Source of the DNA: Opitutaceae bacterium
Lineage (GTDB): Bacteria; Verrucomicrobiota; Verrucomicrobiia; Opitutales; Opitutaceae
Assembly (NCBI GenBank): GCA_016795565.1
Contig: JAEUGW010000014.1
Location: 62,001 to 126,000 of the forward strand
DNA length: 64,000 bases
Direction: 5' to 3'
Made by a program: the position numbers and the translations under genes. The notes beneath the pieces are model-generated. The model did not search any database. It was not told the origin of the DNA and saw only the letters and a program-made list of their open reading frames with translations. Of this stretch, positions 51,585 to 60,287 are shown piece after piece (position 1 is the stretch's first letter; each line of letters opens with the position of its first letter).

Positions 51585-52993
51585 GCAGTCTCCTCCTTCT
51601 CCACCGTCAGGCCAAAGTCCGAACCGCCGGTCACGACAATGCCCGCCTTGGCCTCGACAAAACCAAGGTCAACCTTGGCCTGGTAACGGCGGCCCTCCAC
51701 CTCGACCTCGCCGCTGGGGAACAGGCCGGTCACCGCGATGCCGCGCTTTCCCACCAGATCGATCACCGTGTCGGCCATCCGTGCCGGAGCGGCCGAGGCA
51801 CCCTGCACCGCCAGGTGCTGGTAGAGGCCGGTCTTGGGCAGGTATTTCAGGAAAGCCGCGAACAGACCGATGGCGATGGCCAGCGCCAGCCCGAGGTTGA
51901 CCACCGGCTGCATCAGCATTTCGCCCGAGAAATTGACCGTCATGGGCTGATTCGGCCAGTAGTCGGCTCCCGCCCACACCAGCGAGCCGAGCATGAAGAG
52001 CACGCCGGTCAGCGCCACCACCACGAGGCCCGGAAAGAAAATCAGCTCGGCCGCCACCAGAATGACCCCGATCACGAAAAGCAGCGCCGGTTCGTGCCCC
52101 GACAGTCCCGCGACATAATTCCCGAGGAAGACCAGCGCCAGCAGGATGATGCCGATGGTGCCCGGCCAGCCGAAGCCCGGGGTCTTGAACTCCACGAACA
52201 ACGCCAGCATGCCGAGCCCCATCAGGACCGGCGACAGGGCCGTGAGATATTTGGCGAGCGATTCGGACCACGTGACCTGGAATTGCCGCACCTCGAAGTT
52301 GCCGGCCCCGTATTTGGCCACCAGCAGGGCCGTGATGTTCTCCGCCTTGCCCGCCCCCAGCAACACCTGCGGCGGCTCGCCGTATTTTTCCATGGCCTCG
52401 GTGGCCGTGAGCGACAGCAGCTCGCCCTTGGGTTTCAGCACCTTCTCGCCGATCTTCAGCTCGTAGTCCTCGTCGATCATCGCCGAGATGACCTGCCCGC
52501 GGTAGCCCTTGCCCTCGGAAGAGGCCCGCATCCGCGCCCGCAGGTAGCTGACGATTTTCTGCTTCATCGACTTGTCGATCTCGCCGCCGGTGGCCAGCAC
52601 CGGCGCGGCCGCCCCGATGACCCCGTTGGGCACGAAATAGATCTCGTCGGTCACGGCCGAGATGAACGCCCCCGCCGACATCGCCTCGCGATCGATAAAT
52701 GTCAGCTTCCGGCCCGGGAACTTCTCCAGCGCCTCCATGATGTCGAACGTCACGTCCAGGGCGCCGCCCGGCGTGTTCATGTCCAGCAGCACCGCATCCG
52801 CCTTTTGCTCGATCGCCTCCTTCAGGCCGCGGCGGAGGATGTAGAGGGTCGGGCTGTTGATCTCGTCCTTGACCGGAATCACATAGACCACCGATTTTTT
52901 GGCCGGGACGGCCACGCCCGGCGCCGGCCCGGCCGTTTGGCCGGCCAAGCCACCGAGGAGGATCATCATCAGCATGCCTGTGCGCAGGAACAT
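51581..52993 (-). CDS. nfeD: NfeD-family membrane serine protease (ClpP-class)
   Basis: A 470-residue protein started at the ATG at 52993, which gives a signal/anchor (LRTGMLMMILLGGLAGQT). The ClpP-like protease domain shows LLDMNTPGGALDVTFDIME and EAMSAGAFISAVTDEIYF, with the likely nucleophile Ser in SAGAF. About four transmembrane helices and a C-terminal NfeD OB domain (VTGLFPSGEVEVEGRRYQAK) follow. The family cooperates with flotillins or stomatins in membrane quality control. It heads the nfeD-nfeD-floA operon and is divergent from the mutarotase gene. Confidence 0.92.
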   Translation of the reverse strand: MFLRTGMLMMILLGGLAGQTAGPAPGVAVPAKKSVVYVIPVKDEINSPTLYILRRGLKEAIEQKADAVLLDMNTPGGALDVTFDIMEALEKFPGRKLTFIDREAMSAGAFISAVTDEIYFVPNGVIGAAAPVLATGGEIDKSMKQKIVSYLRARMRASSEGKGYRGQVISAMIDEDYELKIGEKVLKPKGELLSLTATEAMEKYGEPPQVLLGAGKAENITALLVAKYGAGNFEVRQFQVTWSESLAKYLTALSPVLMGLGMLALFVEFKTPGFGWPGTIGIILLALVFLGNYVAGLSGHEPALLFVIGVILVAAELIFFPGLVVVALTGVLFMLGSLVWAGADYWPNQPMTVNFSGEMLMQPVVNLGLALAIAIGLFAAFLKYLPKTGLYQHLAVQGASAAPARMADTVIDLVGKRGIAVTGLFPSGEVEVEGRRYQAKVDLGFVEAKAGIVVTGGSDFGLTVEKEETA

Positions 52994-53157
52994 CAGGACG
53001 CAGCCTACACGTCGCGGCGCGACAGGCAAGCATCGCGAACTTATAATCTCCGCCCTTCTTTCAAAAAATCCCGACGGGATCGGGGTTTGTTCCGCGCGGC
53101 CGAAATTATCTGACTTTGTATTGGAACGCCGCCGCATTCTGTTCTACCAACTGCCCC

Positions 53158-54078
53158 ATGGAACGCATCCCGTATCTCGGGCACACAATTCTGAAGTGGC
53201 AGGTCGGCGCCTCCTCCTTCCTGGCCTTGCCGGAGAAGGGTGCCCGGCTGATGAACTGGAATGTGACGCTCGGCGACGGCAGCGTGCGCGACATCGTTTA
53301 CTGGCCCGAGGTGGAGAACCTAGACGCCATCGCCAGCGTCCGCGGGGGCAACCCGATCCTCTTCCCGTTCAGCGGGCGCAGCTACGACCAGGGCGAGATC
53401 CATCATTGGCGCGCCCCGGACGGCGTGCGCCGCCCGATGCCGATGCACGGCCTCGCCCGGCAGGGCAGGTTCCGCACCACCCGCCTGGATGAGGGCGGCT
53501 TCTCCGCGCAGTTCATGCCCGACGAGGCGGCGAAGGCCGCCTACCCCTACGACTACGAATTCGTCGTCAGCTACCGCTTCGACCCGCGCGCCCTGTTCGT
53601 CGAGTTGCAACTGACCAACCTCGGCAGCCAGCCGATGCCCTGGTCCGCCGGCCACCATTTCTATTTCACCCTGCCGTGGAGCCCCGGCCGCTCGCGCCAG
53701 GACTACCTGCTCGAGACCACCGCCACCAAACAGTATCAGCGCGACGAGCGGGGTGCCTTGGTGCCGTTCCACCGCGCCACCGCGCGCGAGTCGCTCGGCA
53801 ATCCCAACCTCATCGACCTCATCCACACCGGCCTGCGCCGCGAGGTTTTTGCCGTCACCGAGGTCCCGACCGGCAACCGCCTGCATTTCCGCAGCGGCAT
53901 GGCGCACAGCCCGGCGGGCGAACTCGCCGTGGTCACCTGGACCCAGGATGAGAAATCACCCTATTACTGCATCGAGCCCTGGATGGGGCCGCCCAATGCC
54001 GCCGAGACCAAGGTCGGCCTGCATACGGTTGCCCCGGGCCAGACCCAGAAATTCTACGTGGAGATCACCCTCGGCTGA
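53158..54078 (+). CDS. Aldose 1-epimerase-like mutarotase
   Basis: A 306-residue galactose-mutarotase-like beta protein started at the ATG at 53158 (ERIPYLGHTILKWQVG). GGNPILFPFSGRSYDQGEIHHWRAPDG, MPMHGLARQGRF (conserved His) and SAGHHFYFTLPW (second His) match the family, and a late Glu may be in YCIEPWMGPPN. It interconverts anomers of hexoses or their phosphates. The previous part of the frame is upstream shadow. It diverges from nfeD. Confidence 0.9.
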   Translation: MERIPYLGHTILKWQVGASSFLALPEKGARLMNWNVTLGDGSVRDIVYWPEVENLDAIASVRGGNPILFPFSGRSYDQGEIHHWRAPDGVRRPMPMHGLARQGRFRTTRLDEGGFSAQFMPDEAAKAAYPYDYEFVVSYRFDPRALFVELQLTNLGSQPMPWSAGHHFYFTLPWSPGRSRQDYLLETTATKQYQRDERGALVPFHRATARESLGNPNLIDLIHTGLRREVFAVTEVPTGNRLHFRSGMAHSPAGELAVVTWTQDEKSPYYCIEPWMGPPNAAETKVGLHTVAPGQTQKFYVEITLG

Positions 54079-54116
54079 CGGCCGGCGCCCGGCGCGACCT
54101 CCCAACCATTCAATCT

Positions 54117-54389
54117 ATGATCCCCCAGCTGGCATTCATCGAGGGCATTGGCGGACCGGAGCTGATGATGATCATGTTCGTCGTGCTCGTGCTCTTCGGG
54201 GCCAACCGCCTGCCCGAACTGGCCCGCGGCCTTGGCAAATCCGTCCGTGAATTCAAGAAGGCCGCCAGTGGCGTCGAGGAGGAGGTCCGCCGCGCCATGG
54301 AGGAGCCGGTCAAGCCGGCTCCCACGCCCCCCCGGGCCATCCAGCAGGCCGCGCCGGAAAAGCCCGCCCCGCCCACCGCCACGGATTAG
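54117..54389 (+). CDS. tatA: Twin-arginine translocase subunit TatA/TatB
   Basis: A 90-residue protein. A single N-terminal transmembrane helix (MMIMFVVLVLFGANRLPELARGLGKSVREFKKA) leads into the amphipathic helix and a Pro/Ala-rich tail. FGxxRLPELARGLGK is the TatA/B signature. TatC is not in the window, so whether it is TatA or TatB cannot be decided. The TAG stop overlaps the TAA of the convergent ABC permease gene by 4 bp. Confidence 0.92.
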   Translation: MIPQLAFIEGIGGPELMMIMFVVLVLFGANRLPELARGLGKSVREFKKAASGVEEEVRRAMEEPVKPAPTPPRAIQQAAPEKPAPPTATD

Positions 54390-55726
54390 TCGAAGATCGC
54401 CCCACGGTTGAACCGCCACACGGCGACCGCCATCACGCCGGCCGTGATGCCCAGCAGCACGCCGACCGTGGGCAGGATTTGCAGGAACGACTGCCCCGCC
54501 CACAGCACCTGTGAGAATCCCTCCATGGACCAGTAAACCAGCGTGAACCTGGCGATGGTCTGCATGAACTCCGGCATGAAGCTGACCGGGAACCACGCGC
54601 CCCCGGTCGCGCTCATCGTCAGCACGAGGAAGGTGGCCAGTCCGTTGGCCGCCGCCGCCGTGGGCGAAATCGCCGCCAGCAGCATGCCGAAGGCCGTGCA
54701 AGCCGCCGCCGCCGCCGTGCAAACCACCACGAGGTTGCCGAAGTTGCCCAGCACATCGATGCCATACATCAGCCGCCCGGCGAAGAACAGCGCCGTGAGC
54801 TGCACCAGCCCGAGGAGCACACCGTAGAGAAACCGGCTCCACAGGATGTGCGCGCGCCGCACCGGAGCCGACAGCAGCCGCTGAAACAGTCCGGCTTTCT
54901 TCTCCTCGAAAAACGCCGCCGCCGAGTGGCTGAGCGCGAACAGCAGGAACATCATGGCCCAGCCGCCCACGACGCGCGTGGCCTCGGGGCTTTTCACGTC
55001 CTTCCCCACGACCTGCTCGTTCTCGATCTTCACCACCTTCGCAAAGAAATCAGCCGAAGCGCCCTGCTGCCCGGATTGTCCGGCGGCCCCCAGGGCGCTC
55101 AGTCCGAAATCGCCTTCCGCCAGCGCCTGCTTGGTCTCCTCCACGTCGCCGCCAAACGCCTTCGTCACGGCTGCGGCGAGCTCGCCGTTGAACTGGTCGA
55201 GCCGCGGATTGCCGAGGTGTTTCCTCGCGCTGGTTTGCAGGGACTGGCCGAGGAGCTGCGGCACGTTGGAGAAGATCGCCTTCTGGAGCAGGCCGTTGAC
55301 GGTCTGTGTCTCGATGTCGTTGCGCGGATCGGAAAGTATCCGCAGGTGCAACCCGACGCCCCGGGTGGCGATCACGTCCCGGGGGATGATGAGCGCGAAG
55401 CGAAAATCCCGGTTGCGGATCATCGGCCGCAGGTCCTCCTCCGTGAGCGGCCGCTCCGACTTGTCGGGGTTGACGCGGTTCGTGAGCACGCGGAACGATT
55501 TCTCCGCCTTGAGGGCGTCCACGAGTTGCTGCGCAGCGGGATTGTCGCTCTGGTTCACGACCGCAAGCCGGATGCCCGTCGGGCCGCTGTCCTTGCGGTT
55601 CAGGCCGAAGACCTGGCCGAAAATGTAGATGAGCGCGACGGGCACGAGGAAGGTGAGGCTGACCGCCGCCTTGTCGCGGATGAAATTGGCGAAGTCCTTG
55701 CGGAGGAGGGTGAGGATGATGCGCAT
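54386..55726 (-). CDS. ABC-2 type transporter permease
   Basis: A 446-residue inner-membrane protein. One N-terminal helix (DKAAVSLTFLVPVALIYIFGQVFGL) is followed by a large extracytoplasmic domain and five C-terminal helices (from ARVVGGWAMMFLLFALSHSAAAFF on). FFEEKKAGLFQRLLSAPVRRAHILWSRFL is the typical ABC-2 cytoplasmic coupling loop. It pairs with the ATPase gene directly upstream (9 bp). The system likely exports a drug, lipid or polymer; the substrate cannot be inferred. Confidence 0.92.
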   Translation of the reverse strand: MRIILTLLRKDFANFIRDKAAVSLTFLVPVALIYIFGQVFGLNRKDSGPTGIRLAVVNQSDNPAAQQLVDALKAEKSFRVLTNRVNPDKSERPLTEEDLRPMIRNRDFRFALIIPRDVIATRGVGLHLRILSDPRNDIETQTVNGLLQKAIFSNVPQLLGQSLQTSARKHLGNPRLDQFNGELAAAVTKAFGGDVEETKQALAEGDFGLSALGAAGQSGQQGASADFFAKVVKIENEQVVGKDVKSPEATRVVGGWAMMFLLFALSHSAAAFFEEKKAGLFQRLLSAPVRRAHILWSRFLYGVLLGLVQLTALFFAGRLMYGIDVLGNFGNLVVVCTAAAAACTAFGMLLAAISPTAAAANGLATFLVLTMSATGGAWFPVSFMPEFMQTIARFTLVYWSMEGFSQVLWAGQSFLQILPTVGVLLGITAGVMAVAVWRFNRGAIFD

Positions 55727-55734
55727 GGGGGACC

Positions 55735-56652
55735 TTATTCGCGGAGCGTGCGGCCGGTGAGATGGAGGAACAGGGCCTCCAGGGTCGGCCGCTCGGTGAC
55801 AAAGAGGCGGGGCGGGAGCGCCAGGCTTTCCGCCAGGGCATAAAAGGCCGAGGTCCGGAACGCCGTGGCCGGACGGAAACGATGCGTGCCGCCATCCCGG
55901 ATGATCTGGCCATGGGCCGCCAGGCGGGCCGCCAGCTCCGCCGTCGCCGGCGTGGCGGGAAAGCTGATCTCATCCCGGAAGGGCAGTCGTGCGAGCAACT
56001 CGTCGAGTGTGCCGAGCGCGTGGATCCTGCCGTGGTCGATGATGGCGATGCGGGAGCACAGGCGCGTCGCCTCCTCCATGTAGTGGGTGGAGTAGATCAC
56101 GGTCAGGCCGGCGCGCACGCGGGCCTCGAGGAAATCGAAGATGGCGTTGCGGGACTGCGGATCGACGCCGACCGTCGGCTCGTCGCACAGGAGCAGCCTG
56201 GGCCGGTGCAGCAGCGCCGCCACGAGGTTGAGCCGGCGCTGCATGCCGCCCGAGAAGGTCTTCACCTGGTCGCGGCGGCGATCCGCCAGCTGCACCGCCT
56301 CCAGCGCTTCGTCGATCCGCGCACGGAGGTCCGGTCCGCGCAGGCCGTAAAGCTCGCCGAAGATTTGCAGGTTTTGCTCCGCGCTCAGGTCCTCGTAGAG
56401 CGCGATGGCCTGCGGCACGAGCCCGAGCGAGATGCGCGTGGCCGGATCCGCCGCCGTGACCCGCCGGCCGTCGAGCGTGATGCGGCCCGCCTCCGGGGCG
56501 CGCAGCCCGGCCACGAGGGACATGAGCGTGGACTTGCCCGCGCCATTGGGCCCGAGCAATCCGAAGAATTCGCCCGGCGCGATCTCGAGCGAAACCCCGT
56601 CGAGGGCGGTGAGCGTGCCGTAACGCTTCGTGATGCGATCCAGTTTGAGCAT
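55735..56652 (-). CDS. ABC transporter ATP-binding protein
   Basis: A 305-residue ATPase for the ABC-2 exporter, started at the ATG at 56652. Walker A is LLGPNGAGKST, the signature FSGGMQRRLNL, Walker B LLLCDEPTVGVD, and the switch His in VIYSTHYMEEA. The C-terminal extension (RDEISFPATPATAELAARLAAHGQ) is of the DrrA/NatA kind. The region upstream (56653-56917) holds a GC hairpin around 56783 and the promoters of this operon and of the small gene at 56918. Confidence 0.94.
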   Translation of the reverse strand: MLKLDRITKRYGTLTALDGVSLEIAPGEFFGLLGPNGAGKSTLMSLVAGLRAPEAGRITLDGRRVTAADPATRISLGLVPQAIALYEDLSAEQNLQIFGELYGLRGPDLRARIDEALEAVQLADRRRDQVKTFSGGMQRRLNLVAALLHRPRLLLCDEPTVGVDPQSRNAIFDFLEARVRAGLTVIYSTHYMEEATRLCSRIAIIDHGRIHALGTLDELLARLPFRDEISFPATPATAELAARLAAHGQIIRDGGTHRFRPATAFRTSAFYALAESLALPPRLFVTERPTLEALFLHLTGRTLRE

Positions 56653-56917
56653 GGGTGGCGGGGATGTTGTGGGGCAAATGAAGCGGCAGCTCCCGCCGGC
56701 CGCGAGCCTGCCGGCACGGAGGGAAGTCATGGTCATGCATGACCCTTTTTGTCCCATTCGCGGGAAGCGTGTGTTTCAGCTTCGTGCCGCCCGCGTGCGG
56801 CACGCCGCACGGGAAAACCGCGAAGAATATTTCTTACCCCTCTTTGTCATCAAGTTACGCAGCACCCTGTAACTTGGCACTCCACTTGCGTGTATGTAGG
56901 GCAACAAAGCATCTCCC

Positions 56918-57199
56918 ATGAAAAACCAACCGATTCTCATCCTCTCCCTTTTCGCGGCGCTCGCCTCGAGTGCCGCTGCGGCGCACCTCCAGCCCCAAGC
57001 CGAGCCGCTTGAGCTGCCCACCTACGTCGTGGACGCGCCCCGCATCCAGGTGGCCGACCAGTATATCCAGGTCAGCCTGAACGTGCTCCGCGCCGAGGCC
57101 CGCACTCCGGCGGCCATCACGCTGGAGCTGCCCGCCCTCAATACCCGGGTCACCTCCGTGGCCAAGCCGCTGACGCCCCTGCGTCTCGCGCGGTCCTGA
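56918..57199 (+). CDS. Small exported hypothetical protein
   Basis: A 93-residue protein with a good signal peptide (KNQPILILSLFAALASSAAAA). The mature part of about 70 residues contains LELPTYVVDAPRIQVADQYIQVSLNVLRAEARTP, which recalls the start of TonB receptors in this phylum but without a plug domain. Function unknown. A strong terminator follows at 57243-57272, so it forms its own transcription unit. The preceding 50 bp contain a TTGGCA-like -35 candidate. Confidence 0.75.
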   Translation: MKNQPILILSLFAALASSAAAAHLQPQAEPLELPTYVVDAPRIQVADQYIQVSLNVLRAEARTPAAITLELPALNTRVTSVAKPLTPLRLARS

Positions 57200-57242
57200 C
57201 TTGTTAGTTGTCCGTGTGTTCTTTGTTAGTGTGTGTGTGTCA

Positions 57243-57272
57243 AAAACCCGCCCCGCGAGGGGCGGGTTTTTT
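57243..57272 (+). terminator. Intrinsic terminator
   Basis: Perfect 12-bp stem AAAACCCGCCCC / GGGGCGGGTTTT with a GCGA loop and a six-T run. It follows a short GT dinucleotide run. Confidence 0.93.
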
Positions 57273-57307
57273 GTCGCCCGGTGCGGCGCCGGGCCAAGAA
57301 TCACCGC

Positions 57308-57604
57308 GTGCCTGAGGACGAGCCGATTGAACCCCTCGCCATCCCGATCACGGGGGAGCTGGACTTGCATGCCTTTCGCCCGGCCGAGGTGACCGCCCTG
57401 TTGGATGACTATTTCGCCGAGTGCCGGCGGCGCGGTATCCACCGCGTCCGGGTGATCCACGGCAAGGGCACCGGCACGTTGCGCGCGACGGTGCAGGCGC
57501 ACCTGCGCCGCTCACCCGGCGTGGCGGGCTTCACCCCGGGCGACGAGACCACCGGCGGCTGGGGCGCGACCCTCGTTACACTCAAGCCGGCAGATTCCTG
57601 CTGA
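57308..57604 (+). CDS. Smr-domain protein
   Basis: A 98-residue protein consisting of a single Smr domain, with a GTG start at 57308 (VPEDEPIEPLA). ELDLHAFRPAEVTALLDDYFAECRRRG and VRVIHGKGTGTLRATVQAHL are the LDLHG-like and HGKGTG motifs of Smr endonuclease-like domains. The usual MutS2 part is absent. Smr proteins act on nucleic acids; target unknown. No ATG occurs in the appropriate place, so the GTG is preferred. Confidence 0.88.
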   Translation: MPEDEPIEPLAIPITGELDLHAFRPAEVTALLDDYFAECRRRGIHRVRVIHGKGTGTLRATVQAHLRRSPGVAGFTPGDETTGGWGATLVTLKPADSC

Positions 57605-57652
57605 ACCGCCGCGACTTTCCTGCGATGCTGCGGGTTCTCACTCCACAAACCC

Positions 57653-58453
57653 ATGAACACAATGCACGCGATAGACTACAAGATCCACGGTGACGACATG
57701 CAGTTCGTCGAGGTCGAGCTCGACCCGCAGGAGGCCGTCGTGGCCGAGGCCGGCGGCATGATGTATATGGACGAGCACATCGCCATGGAGACGATCTTCG
57801 GCGACGGCTCCCAACAGAACTCGGGTTTCATGGGCGCCCTGCTCGGCGCGGGCAAGCGCCTGCTCACCGGCGAATCCCTCTTCATGACCGTGTTCATGAA
57901 CCAGGGCGCGGGCAAAAAAAAGGTGGCCTTCGGTGCCCCCTACCCCGGCAAGATCATCCCGCTGCACCTCGCCGACCTGGGCGGCGAGCTGATCGTGCAG
58001 AAGGACTCCTTCCTGTGCGCGGCCAAGGGCGTCAGCGTCGGCATCGCGTTTCAAAAGCGGCTCGGGGCCGGCCTGTTTGGCGGCGAGGGTTTCATCATGC
58101 AAAGGCTCACGGGCGACGGCTGGGCCTTTGTCCACGCCGGCGGCACCCTGCTGGAGCGCACGCTCGCCCCGGGCGAGACGCTGCGGGTGGACACGGGCTG
58201 CATCGTCGGCTTCCAGCCCAGCGTGGACTACGACATCCAGCTCGTCGGCGGCATCAAGACGGCCCTGTTTGGCGGCGAGGGCCTGTTCTTCGCCACCCTG
58301 CGCGGCCCGGGCAAGATCTGGCTGCAGTCCCTGCCCTTCTCCCGCCTCGCCGGCCGCATCGTGGCCGCGGCGCCGAAGACCGGCCGGGGCGGCCGCGAGG
58401 AAGGCTCCCTGCTCGGCGGACTCGGCCGCGTGCTCGACGGCGACAACAGCTGA
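57653..58453 (+). CDS. AIM24/TIGR00266 family protein
   Basis: A 266-residue beta-rich protein of the AIM24 (TIGR00266) family. Visible features are [53 protein letters not shown] and [28 protein letters not shown]. In mitochondria the homolog affects inner-membrane architecture; the bacterial role is unclear. The codon after the start contains a second possible ATG (MHAIDYK) 9 bp further. A composite palindromic repeat begins right after its stop. Confidence 0.88.
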   Translation: MNTMHAIDYKIHGDDMQFVEVELDPQEAVVAEAGGMMYMDEHIAMETIFGDGSQQNSGFMGALLGAGKRLLTGESLFMTVFMNQGAGKKKVAFGAPYPGKIIPLHLADLGGELIVQKDSFLCAAKGVSVGIAFQKRLGAGLFGGEGFIMQRLTGDGWAFVHAGGTLLERTLAPGETLRVDTGCIVGFQPSVDYDIQLVGGIKTALFGGEGLFFATLRGPGKIWLQSLPFSRLAGRIVAAAPKTGRGGREEGSLLGGLGRVLDGDNS

Positions 58454-58590
58454 GAGCCTATCCGAATAACCTATTCCCGGCAGCCTGGTTTTCTGTAGCG
58501 GCGGTCTGTGACCGCCGTCGAGCCTGGGATGGTGATCGTTCGGCGGTCATAGACCGCCGCTACAGGACAGGACGATATTCGGATAGGCTC
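58454..58590. mobile_element. MITE-like element with perfect terminal inverted repeats
   Basis: Perfect 15-bp ends GAGCCTATCCGAATA and TATTCGGATAGGCTC enclose 107 bp that contain an inner palindrome at 58494-58517/58541-58564 (TGTAGCGGCGGTC...). No coding capacity. The nested structure suggests one repeat inserted in another or a composite element. Confidence 0.85.
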
Positions 58591-58667
58591 CAAGCCGCCC
58601 ATCCGGCCGGCGAGCCGCCCGTCACATCGCCATTGAGCTTTCGCCGGCCGTTCCCCAAGGTGCACCC

Positions 58668-59189
58668 ATGAGCACCAAATTCATCTACGCACTCATCCTG
58701 ACCATCTGCGGCGCGCTCCTGAACCTGCTGCTGTTTTTCACCGGCTTCCAGACGGAGAAGTTGGCCACGGGCCAGTATTTCCAGTGGCTCGGCTTTGTCA
58801 TGATGTTCGCCATCCTCTGGCTCGGCATCAAGGCCGTGCGCGACGAGGCCCCCGAGAAGGGCATGAGCTACGGTCGCGGCGTGGGCACGGGCACCCTGAT
58901 CTCGCTCTACTCCGGCCTGATGAGCTCCATCTACTCTTTCATCCACTTCAAGTTCGTGAACACGCAGTTCGCGGACTACCAGCTCGCCCTGATCCGCCCG
59001 AAATGGGAAGCCGCCGGCATGCCGGAAGCCCAGATGGACCAAGCGGAGAAAGTGACCCGCGCCATGATGGGCCCGGTGGCCCAGGCGATCATGACGCCCA
59101 TCATGGTCGTCATCTTCGGCCTGATCCTGTCGCTCATCATCGCCGCCATCCTGAAGCGCCCGGCGCCTGAGCAGCTCAAGGCCGCCTGA
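58668..59189 (+). CDS. DUF4199-like four-helix membrane protein
   Basis: A 173-residue inner-membrane protein with four predicted helices: FIYALILTICGALLNLLLFFTGF, WLGFVMMFAILWLGIKAV, GTGTLISLYSGLMSSIYSFIHF, and IMTPIMVVIFGLILSLIIAAI. MSYGRGVGTG between helices 2 and 3 and the layout match DUF4199 proteins, common in Bacteroidota and related phyla. Function unknown. It converges with the PDZ-domain gene, with a possible shared terminator in between. Confidence 0.82.
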   Translation: MSTKFIYALILTICGALLNLLLFFTGFQTEKLATGQYFQWLGFVMMFAILWLGIKAVRDEAPEKGMSYGRGVGTGTLISLYSGLMSSIYSFIHFKFVNTQFADYQLALIRPKWEAAGMPEAQMDQAEKVTRAMMGPVAQAIMTPIMVVIFGLILSLIIAAILKRPAPEQLKAA

Positions 59190-59240
59190 AGCAAGACCGG
59201 GGCGACGTTCGCACGCCGCCCCGGGATATTCCTACACACC

Positions 59241-59260
59241 GGCGCGGCCCAGGCCGCGCC
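59241..59260. terminator. Candidate bidirectional terminator
   Basis: Palindrome GGCGCGGC and GCCGCGCC around CCAG lies between convergent genes and is followed by TTGATTGTTT on the plus strand. Confidence 0.5.
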
Positions 59261-59268
59261 TTGATTGT

Positions 59269-60255
59269 TTACAGGGAGCGCATCCGGGGCCGGACCTCGC
59301 GGCGCAGTTCCTCGCGGATTTTGGTCCGGGTCGGCGCCGTCGGCAGGGGCAACATCTCCTGTTCGAATTTCTCGCCCGCCTCGAAGCTGATCGAGTCGTT
59401 GTCCAGCTTCTCGAGCTGCTTCACCACCTCGGGGGGCAGCTTCTTGCGCTCCTCGTCCGTGTTGATGGGCCCTTGGAAAGTCACCTTGCCTGCGGCGTCC
59501 TTCACGGTGAGCTCGCGCTTGCCGTCCGCGGCCTTGATGTCGATGGAGCCGCTGTCGTCGGAGTAGGAGATGTTGCTGTTGGGCAGGTCGAGGATGGTGG
59601 AGCCTTTGCCGGCGCGCCGGTAGATGCGCACCCCGGGGGTGGCCATGAAGTTGCGGTGCTCGCGTCCGATCATGCGCAGGACGTCCTTGGCGGCGTCATC
59701 GCCCATGCCGGGCATCTGGCGCAGGCGGGCAAACTCCTCCGGCATGGCGCCCATGCTCCAGTTCAGGCCGCCCGGGAGGGCAAGCGCCGCCAGCATCTTG
59801 GGCACCTCGTGCGAGCCAAGCTTCGCCTTGACGCTCATTTCCTTGCCGCCACGGATCAGGGTCAGCTTGACCTCGGTGCCCTCCGGCTTGCTGCGCACGA
59901 GCACGCCGAGCTGCTGCTGGTTGACCAGCACCTGGTCGTCAAGCCGCGTCAGCACGTCGTCCTCCTTGAGAATTTCGGCCGCGGGGCTTTTCTCGGAAAC
60001 GCGCACGACCACGAGGCCGGTGTCGCGCCCCAACCCGAGCTGGGCCGCGAGGGTGCGGTTGACCGGAGCGGTCTCGACCCCGAGGAAGGTGACCTTCTCC
60101 TTCTCCACCGGCTCGCCGTGCTTGCGGATCACGATGTCGTGGTTTGCGCCCTCCTTGTCGAGGCGGCGGATGGTGACTTCTTTTTCAGCCCAGGCCGTGG
60201 GCGCGAGCACGGCCAGGGCCAGGACGGGTAGCAGGTAGCGGTGGGTGGATTTCAT
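59269..60255 (-). CDS. Exported PDZ-domain protein
   Basis: A 328-residue protein started at the ATG at 60255: signal peptide KSTHRYLLPVLALAVLAPTAWA. The PDZ domain (GLGRDTGLVVVRVSEKSPAAEILKEDDVLTRLDDQVLVNQQQLGVLVRSKPEGTEVKLTLIRGGKEMSVKAKLG) spans roughly residues 65-150. No protease catalytic residues are visible. The rest has beta repeats and a basic C-terminus (REELRREVRPRMRSL). It is transcribed after the ECF sigma/anti-sigma pair and may be a periplasmic sensor for the anti-sigma factor. Confidence 0.82.
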   Translation of the reverse strand: MKSTHRYLLPVLALAVLAPTAWAEKEVTIRRLDKEGANHDIVIRKHGEPVEKEKVTFLGVETAPVNRTLAAQLGLGRDTGLVVVRVSEKSPAAEILKEDDVLTRLDDQVLVNQQQLGVLVRSKPEGTEVKLTLIRGGKEMSVKAKLGSHEVPKMLAALALPGGLNWSMGAMPEEFARLRQMPGMGDDAAKDVLRMIGREHRNFMATPGVRIYRRAGKGSTILDLPNSNISYSDDSGSIDIKAADGKRELTVKDAAGKVTFQGPINTDEERKKLPPEVVKQLEKLDNDSISFEAGEKFEQEMLPLPTAPTRTKIREELRREVRPRMRSL

Positions 60256-60287
60256 GGGGGATGTGGGTTGAGGTTTCATGTGGAAGA

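Noticed and set aside
57225..57240. GT dinucleotide run as a phase-variation tract
   Set aside because: It is short, lies outside any gene and directly precedes a terminator; no promoter is evident across it.
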